A DNA stretch of 64,000 bases from Symbiodinium microadriaticum. Taxonomy: Eukaryota > Sar > Dinophyceae > Suessiales > Symbiodiniaceae. Every line of letters begins with the position of its first letter. Position 1 is the stretch's first letter. The notes below the pieces were generated by a model. It worked only from the letters and a program-made list of their open reading frames with translations, made no database searches and was not told the DNA's origin. Position numbers and translations under genes: made by a program. The stretch covers positions 268,611 to 332,610 of the forward strand of contig LSRX01000174.1 in NCBI GenBank assembly GCA_001939145.1, given 5' to 3'. Of the stretch, positions 31,020-42,064 are shown piece by piece.

Positions 31020-31345
31020 CATCAGCAGTCGCAGCAGCTGCTGCTGCTGCTGCTGCTGCGGGCTGCTAAAACGACGCCGACCATACTGGTACTGTAGATT
31101 CATTGTATTACTACACAGTGACTACACAAGGATCATCTGCCCGCCAGGAGAGGCCTGGCCTCAATCTCTGGCCGCTAACGCGCCTCGGCACAGCAATCGA
31201 AGCTTCAGCTCTAAAGATGTCTTCGTAACCTATTATTGTATTATATTATATATTATATTGTATTACATTATATTGCATTATATTTTATTATTATATTATA
31301 CTATGTTATCTTATAATATATTATATTATGTTATGTTATGTTAAT
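31020..31345. repeat. (CTG)n and (TTATA)n microsatellites
   Basis: CTG/CAG run at 31024-31062, then TATTATATTATA at 31228-31345. Neighbouring sequence shows no exon. Confidence 0.9.
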
Positions 31346-32965
31346 TATATGAAGGGCTTCGACTCTGGGTTGAGGTCTATACGGTTTAGGGCCCTTTGGG
31401 CTTTCGGGGTTTCGGGCTTTCTGGCCTTTGAGGTTTCATACCGAAAGATACCGAAAGCCGAGAAGTACCTAATTATTGTAGCCTTTGGACCCTTATACTG
31501 AAAGGGGCGTTATTTGTCAATCGGGGGCGTTGTCTTCCCAGCTTTTCGGGGCTCGCTCTTCGCTTTGCTTCTTCAAGGATTCCGGATTTCGGGTTCGGGG
31601 ATTCTTGTCTGCGGCAGGTTTACCCAAAATCGATTTGCGGTGTGTTACCGGTGTATGGTTTGGGGCTTTTGCTTTAGGGTATGGTGTGGGTTCAAGTAGG
31701 CATACAGAAACGACCGAATGCCACAGGTTCTGGATGCGATCTCCAACTACGTGCCGGATGGCTGGGTTCAGGTACGCCATGCTACACAGGTGTGCAGGAG
31801 TGTGTCCATTTGGGTTCCAGAGCTTGCTTTTATGGGATCCTTAAGGAAGAGGGGTACAGAACCCAATAATCCCCAATTCTCCCTAGGGCTCCCTTAGGTT
31901 CCCTAAAGCTCCCTAAGGATCCGATAATGCTTGAGTCAAGGATGCCGGTGTTTGGTTGTTTTGAGTGTTGCGGGTTTTCTGTCTGAGTCGCAGCTTATGA
32001 TGTTCCGCCGGTTCTGCGCAGAGCCGCAACTGTCCCAGGCTGGTAAAAAAATCAATGACATATGATATCTTCGGGTGGCTCCAAAGGGGGGGGTTGGCTA
32101 GGGGGGGGTCCAGGGCAGCAACATGAATGCACCAGGGTCAGTTGTGCAATATTTCTTGCCTAGGACTGCGTGCGAACACTGTGTGTAAGAGCATTCCCTG
32201 CAGCTAGTGCGCCGTAAAATCAATTGTCCCGTTTCGTTTGCTTTTCCCTGAGGGTCCGAGTAGTCAATATTTGATGACTCGGGTTTATTTGTGTGGAGGG
32301 AGGAATTTCTGCCCAGGGAGCACTTAGGAGCGAAAGTCCTTTCTGCAGCATTTTGCTGAATCTTGGAGCATGAGCATGCTGTGCATATCTAGTCCCAACA
32401 CCATCGACAGCATGATTCTCATATCCTTCCTTGTGTTGCAAATGCCTTGCAGAGCGACGGTGCAAGGAACACATCTCGGCGCAAGCGCCACTAGCAACAT
32501 TAACAATTTCTTAGCTCCAGACGGTTCTTTAATTGGTGATCGCATGTTTTTGTTGCCATGCTGAAGCACTCGCTGCTTCGTGCAAAGCGCCGGAAGCTTC
32601 GGGAGGGTATGCCCACCCTTGCATCATGAGCTTAAGTTTGCAAGCATGCTGCAAGTGTGTGGGATGTCGATACGATGTCTTTGCAAGATCTTTTGCTCGA
32701 GGGCACTTGCACATGCAGTCTATGCACAGCTATGTCGCCATATATGTGATGTCGACCGCATCGTTCACTTAAGTGTGGCATGTGTCGGTTCATGCTGTCT
32801 TGTGTGCGTGTCTTGCCCTGCTTTGGGATTCCCACCATGGGTCGATTCGAGCAACCCATGAAGTACTTCCTCACAGAGCCTAGGCTGCAAGTCCATGCTG
32901 GTTTATCATGTCGTCTTGCAAACATTGCTATTGCATATGCATGTACATGTATACATATCATCTGT
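31346..32965. other. No gene recognised
   Basis: Includes a foldback-like pair GGGATCCTTAAGGAA (31836) and CTCCCTAAGGATCC (31909). Short frames show no convincing protein. Base composition shifts after about 32.3 kb to many TGCATG, CATGTAC and GATC words. Confidence 0.45.
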
Positions 32966-32972
32966 GACTCGA

Positions 32973-34944
32973 GGAGGGGGCTGAACGCATCAGCACGGCC
33001 TTGCAACAGTACATGGAGGAAGCGAAGAAGGTCGAGGAGATTCGTCTGGACGATGAGTCTTGGCGTTTGAATCGTTATAAGTCGATGCAAATTCGCTCCA
33101 TTCGAAGTCTTAGGAACACAGCTTTCTCGACCACGGGAAAGCGACAGGTGGCAAGGCGATGCATCAAGTGTTCCAGTGATGAAATCGAGTCTTGGTGTAT
33201 ATTCGACTTGACTCTGCCTCTAAAGCCAGGGGCTTATTGGCAGGCTTGTGACCAGGAGTTCAGCTTGAACTACAAGCTGCTGCAGCGCTACATCATCCGT
33301 GTTATTCACCCCGATGCTCCGATCCCCTGCTTGGCCGATCATAGGGTCACCTGGTCACATTTCTCTTTGCAGCATGAGCATGGATAGAGCAAGAAATCAG
33401 TCTTTCAAAATCTGAGGTTGCCTTTATCCATATTTCCTGCACCTATGGCTTGCATCCAGATGTGCGCAAGCGCGGTGGAAAGACTGTCGTCAAGGACGGA
33501 TTAGAAAATCTAGCGAATTTTTTATTGATGTCATGATCAGTTATTCTAGCCGTCTGCATGTGCACAAACCTGATCAGGAATGGGCCCAGAACGAGGGTAG
33601 TCAGCTTCGACTTCTAGCTGCCTCTTTGCATCGAGTGACCAAGAGGACATTGAGAGCCAAGAGCTTCGTCAGTTTATAGATGTTATGGCTCTATCATACT
33701 TGTCTGCTCCTTCCAGGTTAGAGTTATCTTATGTGTTGTAAGGAACAAGAGGACTGCGATCCTTAAGATGCTCTATGCCATCCGCATGGGGTGGGCCACT
33801 CCCGACGAGCTGGAGGCTAGTATGGACCCTTTGGGCGACAATGATGCTGATGATGCTGAGGCTACACGATCGCTTATTATCTTGCTAAAAGCTTGCAAGT
33901 CGTTGTGCATGCACATGCTACATTATGCCCTGAGCCCTGCTGTTCATTCTTTTCCAAGGATGGCGACAACGATGGTGCTGCAGCCATCCCGGTCGATGAA
34001 GAACCTGGCGAAGGGGATTTGAGTGATGGTGCAGCGGATGTCGAACCATGCCGTGACCTTTCGAAGGACTGGGTATCTAGCTATTCGGGGGGTTGTACAA
34101 AATGATAATAATGTTGCATTGCACAGGAGCTCGATGCTGCTTTCGCTACGGAGCTCCAAGATCTTGGCCATTCCGCTCCCATATAGCATGTACTGATCTT
34201 GCAGATCAGTTGTAGGTATCTTGGTGCAAAAACCGTATATACATCCTGCCATGAGGCTAATTATCCGAAGGCCTCCAACCCCGAGGACGAAGAGTTCTTG
34301 GGTCCGGAAGATGCCCCTTGCATTCAAAGATAATATCGTATCAATCGTACATACCATGATATGTGGCCTTGGCTTGCTGATCTAAGGTTCCGAATCCTGC
34401 TGACGTTCTGTCACCAGATGCATTGAGGGAGCTGCATGATATGGTGGATGAGCAGGCCGTAATGACGGCTTAAGGGTAGATGTCGTCAGGTATAAACTTA
34501 TTATAGATCGACTTCGAGCCCCACCCCACCTGCGGCAGGTGGCTGCAAAGAAAGCCGAGCGAGACGACCTGGATGGATCCAAATCGGACAAGCCCTCCAA
34601 GGAGGATTTCATGGCTTGCACTGGTTCGTGGGTAAATATACATGACCAGCGATTGCAATATTCATATATTATTCTGCTAGATATCAGGATCTGGATGGAT
34701 CCAAGTCGGACCATGACCGAAAGGGCTTCAAGGCTGGGGTGAGTTGCACTTATAAGTATGTGGGCTTAAGTCGTCGATTTATTATAAGCTGTACATGTAA
34801 TAATTTGTAATTAAGCACATCCAATAGAAAGCCAGTTGCAAGTGGATTTGAGTCCGGCCTAGCAACATTAATAATAGTGCATGCAGTGCATAGATAGACC
34901 TAGAATTCTAACATTTGTGAAACTATATAATAATAAGTTATTAG

Positions 34945-34977
<33 letters not shown>

Positions 34978-37900
34978 GAGTTCTAGGTCTATCTATGCAC
35001 TGCGCTAGACATATCTAGCCATGAACGAGTCCAATCAATGGCATCTACCATCATCCTGGGAGTACACTGATCAGGACGTCGAGCCGCCGATCCCACCGAA
35101 TCTGCAGGAGGAGTACGACAGTTTGCTCAAGGACCTGCTCACGGGGGTGCCCGTGGTAACCCCAATGGGGAATCGTGTTCGTGATGAGCAGCGCAAGCTG
35201 AAAGCGCAAAAGAGGCAGGCTGCAAAGGACTGCTAGTGCTAGTGACCCGGTACCCCATGGCCACTTCGATTTCTAGATATCTACATGATATCTCTTGTCC
35301 GATGCAGGAGTCGAAGCCCAAAGCCAAGGCGGCTTGCAAGAATCCCGGCACTAAGTCTGCGGAGAAGCCGAAGCCAACCGAGAAATCTGCAGCTGCCAAG
35401 AAGCCAGCGGCGACCGCGACGACATCGAAACGCAAGCTGGCAAGATCTTTCAGCCTGTCCGAAAAGCAGGCTGAAGAGGACGAGAAGAAGCAACAGCGGA
35501 TGAAGGCTGCACAGGAGAAGGCTAACCGAATGCTTGTAGTCGTCCGGGAGTCTGGTTTGGAAGACTTGCAGCCGCCTGTGGGTTTCACAGGGAAGTGTCA
35601 CGACTGCACATACATCAAATTGAACATGGCTGATCATGAGCTTCTGAGATACATACATGACAATCTCAGGTCCTACCAGATTTGCCCTCCGGCCTACATC
35701 GCGAACACCAACGACAAGATCAATCCGATCACATGGTGTTTGTATTCCGCTTCGATCTATGTCAACCGGACACTGCGTGCTGAAGACAGCGAGTGCTATG
35801 GTGTAGCATGCCAAATCTCAATCTGTGTACAATGTGTACCCATGTACATGCATAGAACACACTAGCTAGCTAGCATGATGTGTGCAACTAAGGTGAAGAT
35901 TGACAGAAAGGGTGGCTCAAGCATGGCTTGGAACAAATGGGGTGGAATTGAGACCACGCTTCCTAGCTGCACATTTCTTTAAACTTATAAGAATCGAACT
36001 AATTGGATTAAGCCCGGCCCCGGATACACCACCAGGTGGGAGCTCGCGAAGTTCCTCGCGGGATGGACGGATGTGGAGATCAAGAAGGGCAAGCTCCCTC
36101 CTGTTCCTCCCAGTGCTCGCAAGACGAACACGAAGGCTTCTGCAGGGTTTCCAGATTTTCGGCTAGAGTCGTCTACTTTCATTTCAGATTTTTCCTGTAT
36201 GATTTCGGTTATGACAGCAGCAGAGGGCCCCTATCTGCACTCAACAATCTACATCCAGCATCAAATGAAATCCCCAGCCCTCCCAAGTCGGCAAGACCTT
36301 AATCTGAACACTCAAATGAACTAGCCGGTATGTCGTGGGCACACGTGTTTTAGGTGCCCCGTTTTCCAAATAACGAATTCGAGAATTAGGTTATAATCTC
36401 CCACTGGCCTGTGCCTTGAGGCTGCTTCGGCGAAGAAGCGCAGAACCGAGGGCCAGTGATTGTGATCGCGATGTCGAGTGCCTCGAATTGACTGCCCAGC
36501 TGGATACCAGCTAGGCATCGGTATTTAGAATCCCTGGGCCCTACAGGGGTCACCGGTCCTAGTCACTCTAGGGTCTAGATCTACAATTGGTTTTCCCTGT
36601 GCATGGTGAACTACTATAGAGCTGAGTAACGGGGCCTAGCCTAGGGTTATTGTGCCTATAGGCCTCTAGCTGCTATAAAGCAACTATGCTAGTGTAGCAT
36701 TTACCAGTGGAGGCATGCACCATCACACATGTACTGTAGCTTGTGTTTAAAGGTCGGACCCTGATCGAGTGAATGTGACCGGCATGCAACTAGAATCTGA
36801 TGTGATAGAGCTACCTCATCGATGCAAGAGTGCACTGTGGTGGTGGCTTCAGGGAAAATGTACTATCATCTACTATGCTCGCTCATGTCTGTGTACATGT
36901 CGTCGACCTGTCTGTACACCGAGTACCATGTTTGCATCTGAACTCATGTGTGCTGTCTAGATGTGGCCCCGAGGCAGGTTCATCTCTAGCTCATGTTTTC
37001 AGCGCTAGCACTACATGGATGGTTACGTCGACAGCATAAAACTAGCGCTGGAATTTTACATGCATGGGGTTCAGGACGGGATTTCGGCTTTGTGGTTTCG
37101 AGGGCTTCGACTCTGGGGTGTTTGGCCCGTCCTGATCTGAGCAATGCCGGGATCTATCACCAGGGAGGATCGTTCCCAGTACGGGCCACTACAGCTCAGC
37201 CTGATCTCTACAAGCCTGTTGGTCATGCTGCACGTTCCACCTGTGGTGCTCCTTGGCCCATGGTGCATCAATGTAGTGTTGGATGTGTCTCTATGTGCAT
37301 GTGGGTTCATGTGGATTCGGCTCGACTCAGGGTGCATGCCATTGATTACTGCTGCTTTGTTTCGGCGAGAATTCCGGAATGCCAGCGGGAGCCCTGACTA
37401 TAAAGAGTGCACTATGCAAGGTTCTGTCAGGCAGTCCGCTAGGATGACCCATCCCATTGGCGATCGCAGGATGTCGAGGTGTGCGAACTATTCTCTGGTG
37501 TGGCCTCTATCGCCAAGGGCTTCAGTGACTTGCCTGCATCCGAGGGTCGTCGGCTTGCCGTGCCGATAATGTACATCAATAGCCTTAGCTTGGCTTTCCA
37601 GGACTGCTTCAAGGTCTAAGTCTAACTTACATAGTTCGTTCGGGTATCTTCGGCTGTTTGCTTCAAGGGTCTGGTATGCTAGTTCTGGGGCCATCTATTG
37701 GATCATGTGTAGGCATCTCACATATAATTATAGTGCAGGGTGCTTGTCGACATGGCTATCGATATCATGATCGATTATTAAAATAACTATATGTGCTATG
37801 GTTACCGATAGCAAATCATGCTTGGGACACAGGTAGTATAGCAGAACAGCCGGTAAGAGGGACTTCGAACAATTCAGGTCTAGTACGGACTCCAATAAAA

Positions 37901-38407
37901 ATTAATAATGAAACTTACCCGACCACTTTAACCCTAACCACCGAATCGATGCCTGGTGTACCTCTGCTACCTGGCAGAATGCTAGCTAGCTACGGTTCTA
38001 GGTCACAAGTACGTACTAGTACATGTACAGTAGTTCCAGTGCTACCGGGCAGCATGGGATGACATACCAGTTCAAATCACATATTGGATTGCAGATGCAT
38101 TTGACAGCACTGGCAGAATAGCCGATAAAGGGCTCCAGGTTCAGTAGCTGATCATGCCTAAACCCTAATCCTTATAATCCCTAAACCATACCCTGAGAAT
38201 CCGAACGAACCTATGCATGGTCCGTTAACCATAATAGCTAGAGTTGGTCAACAGACGGAGTGGCTATTAAAAGCAAATTGTACCCTCGTATAGTATACCA
38301 CTGCTACTAGCTATGTACTAGCACTAGTACTAGTCGTATAGTATAGTTCGTAGCAGTACTACTACTAGTACTATAAATAGTACTACTAGTACTGGTAGTA
38401 GTAGTAG

Positions 38408-38455
<48 letters not shown>

Positions 38456-40730
38456 TTGCTAATGCGACTACAGACTACTTATCGTGCTGGTATGTAGCTC
38501 TACATGCTTGGTAGCTCTAGGTATAGACAGCTGGCTAAGGCACTGCAGGCAGCTTTTTTGGTCGTACTATTAATGGCCATGGTATAATGTGTCGACCTAG
38601 GGAGTCGAGTAGGACTCCTACAAGGAAAGCTACAGATTCCTTCAAGATATAATCAACATCAGACCCGGATGAATGCAGTAGCCACTTGAAAGCCTTGGCA
38701 GAGCAGTCCCGTCTGATCGGATAGGCGGGCTGCGGGTACGCCCCTTCTGCTACAACAAGGCCACACTAACACAACAAAAATCGCTCTCCTGGATCCGTGG
38801 TTGCGGGCATCCTGCGGGAATCTGCTTCCACGGCAGATGTTTGCTGATATAGCATCGTCTGTTACGGAGGAGAGCGACATTTCTTGATTGGCGCTTGAGT
38901 TGATCGAATCGATATCGGAATGTATGCCTCCTTTGCAAGGCTAGCGATGAAATCCGAATTCAAGAATTGAAAGCCTTGGCAGAGCAGTCCCATCTGATCG
39001 GATAGGTGGGCTGCGGGTACGCCCCTTCTGCTACAACAAGGCCACAAAAAAATCACTCTCCTGAATTCAATCCGTGGTTGCGGGAATCTGTTTCCACGGC
39101 AGATGTTTGCTGATCATAGCAAGGGTCTGGCATACAGGAGAGTGACATCTGTTGGCTAGTGTTGATCAAATTAGTTGAAATTCTACTGAGATAGCTTATA
39201 AACTAATATTGGAAAGTCGGATTCGACTCTAATGACAGCTAGCATCCGAACTTGCAAACGAGGCTCGGTCGTCCATCATCGTTTTCCATATGTCCTTATC
39301 TGATTCGGTTAGTTGTCGTTCTCTTTAAATTTTAAATTTAAATATGATCATATCTCGCTGGTGAAGCTCTGGACTAAGGTGCTTCATACTTGTGGCTTTG
39401 GCTTTAACTAACTCCAAGCAACATAAACCCAGGGAAAAGCTTCAAGCCATAGACTGGCAACACCATTGAGCTTCGGGAGACTCAGCTCCCTTTCGCACAG
39501 CCGAGTCGTCCATGGGACTTGTACTTAGTACAAACTGTTTCTAAAATGATCATGAAACTATGCTATATAAGGAACCATATAAACCTATACCCATAACACG
39601 AACCCATCAAAAGATAAGAACAACACCACACGATCCACCAGCAAGCTATTCCATTCGAAAGCCTAGATCCCCTGCTAGCGCCAACCCCAACCACACGATT
39701 TCCCAGTGTGAGCTTTGACTGGCATGGCTGTGTACCCACTAGATCACTATATACAAGCATCACTCTACATCTGTAGTGTACCATATACGATGGATCCGGA
39801 AGCTAGATCCCGTAATTAAAGTTCATCCAAGACCCATCGATCCAATGGCCCACGTAGCTCTCTTTCCAGGATCCAAGGGGTGCAAAGCGCGCCTGGGCAG
39901 CATCAAATCTTTAGATTGGTTTTGGATCCGATGGCAGCAACCCGAAAGCTGTTGTACGCATAGCACACATGAGGATGGAGTTTGACTGTCTCCGAAATGC
40001 TGATGAAGATTTATCCTCGATCCCTGGATTTCTGCTAGCTATCCAGCGCGTGCTGCGTATTCGTCGTGGAGGACTCCTGTGGTTAGGTGTGCCATGTGGC
40101 AGTTTTTGCTGGATGGCCAAGGCCACCCACCAGAGGTCAAGTGAGAACCCACTTGGCCGGCAAGATTTGGCATCCGTCGAGCTCGGCAACCTCCTATCTT
40201 GCAGAGCTATATTGCTTGTAATGATAGCAATATCCCGAGGGGTCTTTTGGTTCATCGAACAGCCTTCTTTATCGGCTCTGGAGTTCTTCCCCTACCTGGA
40301 GTATGCCAAACATCTGAAGACCCTGAACTGTGCTTTTGCAGACTGCAACAGGGTAAGATGGCTGCTTGTCGGCATTTCAATGGCCTCATGCTTCTGCAAT
40401 GTCCCGGTACCGGTACAGTAAAGGTAGTCGTCTATGCAGGTGGATGGGCCTCTACAACCATTGGTGCTGCAAGCCATCTATTGGCTTCGGATCTGCGCAC
40501 ATCCCTTATTATGTGACTGCATCCCTACCGTGTCTGAGCAGTGGTGCGACAGCTTATTCTAAATTTGCATGCACGACATACTTCATCATATGAGGCCTTG
40601 GGTGATGCAGCTCAAGAACAGACTCACGAAGCAGGACCGCCAACGCATCAAGCAGAGGCAGGCTGATATGCAGATGGTGCTGGTCAAGCGCACCATTGCC
40701 AAAGACGGCAGTGGAAAGAAGAAGGTGTAA
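32973..40730 (+). CDS. Gene A: Lys-rich protein with divergent methyltransferase-like domain, many exons
   Basis: Probable exons in order: EGAERISTALQQYMEEAKKV (from about 32973); EWAQNEGSQLRLLAASLHRV (about 33578); MLYAIRMGWATPDELEASMD (to 33860); DGDNDGAAAIPVDEEPGEGD (from 33959); VAAKKAERDDLDGSKSDKPS (34539-34631); DLDGSKSDHDRKGFKAG (34688-34738); DVEPPIPPNLQEEYDSLL (35075-35227); a Lys-rich exon from 35308 (KAACKNPGTKSAEKPKPTEK); GYTTRWELAKFLAGWTDVE (from 36013). Then ELFSGVASIAKGF (37485), like a SAM-binding motif I; an exon from 39974 with GGLLWLGVPCGSFCW (Cys codon 40095) and FWFIEQP (EQP 40257); WMGLYNHWCCKPSIGFGSA (40440-40496); and VMQLKNRLTKQDRQRI ... SGKKKV, stop 40728. PC plus EQP in place of PC plus ENV points to a relative of C5 methyltransferases. 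Catalysis is unproven, and exons between 37.6 and 39.97 kb are not found. It could be two genes. Confidence 0.6.
34883..35003. mobile_element. Foldback with perfect 23-bp arms and (TA)n core
   Basis: GCAGTGCATAGATAGACCTA.. at 34883-34905 is the exact reverse complement of 34981-35003. The 75-base spacer is mostly TATATA. It lies inside a probable intron of gene A (34739-35074). The layout (inverted repeat, TA array, inverted repeat) recurs at 54692-54872 with different arms. Confidence 0.85.
38300..38455. repeat. (TAC/GTA)n palindromic tract
   Basis: Alternating CTAGTAC, GTAGTAGTA and TACTACTAC words that can fold back on each other. Non-coding, within an intron of gene A. Confidence 0.85.
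38686..38880. ncRNA. Candidate structured RNA element, copy 1
   Basis: About 195 bases that can fold into nested stems. GCCTTG near 38691 pairs with CAAGGC near 38756-38761; AGCAG with CTGCT; CCCGTC (38708-38713) with GGCGGG (38724-38729); GGG-TACG-CCC forms a UNCG-type tetraloop hairpin at 38734-38743. A second domain is closed by a perfect 10-bp stem, TCGCTCTCCT (38781-38790) with AGGAGAGCGA (38868-38877), enclosing CCGTGG/CCACGG. The copy at 38967-39148 keeps these stems through paired substitutions. It lies between exons of gene A. The transcribed strand is unknown: the helices exist on either strand, although the TACG loop favours +. I do not recognise a known RNA class. A foldback DNA element is the alternative. 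Confidence 0.55.
38967..39148. ncRNA. Candidate structured RNA element, copy 2
   Basis: Direct repeat of 38686-38880 at an offset of 281 bases, diverged by scattered changes and small indels. Stem CCCATC/GGTGGG replaces CCCGTC/GGCGGG (38992 A pairs with 39007 T), and stem TCACTCTCCT (39053-39062) with AGGAGAGTGA (39136-39145) replaces the G-C version. The tetraloop hairpin and the outer GCCTTG/CAAGGC stem are unchanged. The region between the domains is AT-rich and has drifted freely. Confidence 0.55.
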
Positions 40731-40959
40731 CTCGATCGGATCTAGGATGAAAAGAATATGTACTGACTGTAGCTATCTATCTCTCTAGGCTAGCATATCA
40801 TAGATGATCATACATGTACATGTATATATATATACTAGATCGATATTTAAAATTAAATATATATATATATGTGTGTGAGTAATGATATGTTTTTATGTAT
40901 CGTCTATTGTTTGATCATGATTATTCTATTCTGTCACCAACAACATCTAGCCTTTATAC

Positions 40960-41425
40960 CCAGGACCGGTGTCAAAGACAGCTTGGTGAAGTCTGGTGCA
41001 TATCCTATCGATTTTGGGGTCCGAGTGGCAGAACTTCATTTGGGGATGCTGGTGGCTAGGATGCAATTGCAATTGTAAGGACTATGCTTATATCGGCTTC
41101 CCTTACTGATTTGAGGCTGGCCGGCACGATGCCGACGTGGGTGCAAGCCTGGGCCTCTACTCCTTGCACGATAAGCTCGTTGCTGGAGATTTGGTTGTGG
41201 CTTGGATATGCAATTAACTCGCTGCCGACATGTGTGTGCTATGCTGCAACCATGTCCAGAAACTCCGGAAGCTACAGCACAATGCTAAGCTAGGTCCCAC
41301 CCTTGTGGTCGGAATGGGAAGAAGCCAATCTTGCAGAGTTGCGAGAATTTCTCGAAGCAGTTGAAGATGAAGGCTACTGGAGCCCGCCGCCCGACCTGCC
41401 AAGGAGCATCGCACCGATTCTGTAG
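40960..41425 (+). CDS. Small gene or exon set, unknown protein
   Basis: Coding-like pieces after the gene A stop: GASLGLYSLHDKLVAGDLVV (about 41140-41205), then MCVLCCNHVQKLRKLQHNA (about 41230-41290), and in another frame EWEEANLAELREFLEAVEDE with GYWSPPPDLPRSIAPIL, stop TAG 41423-41425. The last piece is acidic and helical. The CVLCCNH word might be part of a metal site. Splice joins are not resolved. The stretch 41426-42064 shows no gene. Confidence 0.4.
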
Positions 41426-42064
41426 GGATGTGGGGCCCTGGCTAGTCATAGCTCTACACCTACCATCACTAGCTACAACTACTAAAGCCTCCTGCAATCT
41501 CAACCCTTTCACTAGCAATGGGTGGTCTGGTTGGAACACACATATCAGCCTCAAGCTCCAAGCTCCCCACATCCAATTTTGTGGTGCTTCAAGTGTGGGC
41601 CTGCCCACATCTCAAGCCTGGCCTGGAAAAGACCTTCCCTGGAATGTTGTTCCCTGTACGCACCAAAGACTTTATTTAGATCCCGTAATTAGTTCGGCCC
41701 CAAAATACATTCTAGATGGCTCTCTAGATCCTGGCTAGCCACACTTGCTTACGTAAGCCTGTGTTATCACTCAGAATCCTTCCTCAGAGTGTTTTTTCCA
41801 GGCGCTGGTGATAATTAAAGGCCTCCCCGAGCAGTCTTGTGACGTTGTGTGCCGAAAATCCCGAGTGCTGTGCGTACATGTCCCGAAGATACAGAATTCA
41901 CGCCTGCGTGTGAATTACCGTGAATGTGCGTGAAAAGTCCTCTCTCCGGAAGGTTTCAGCGTGAATTTACGTGACCCGCGGATCCCACAATTTGGCCCGA
42001 ACCCAGACGCCGGCTCTTTGGTGCTTGTAGCCTTTCGAGGCCCTTTGGTGTGCAGGGGACACTC

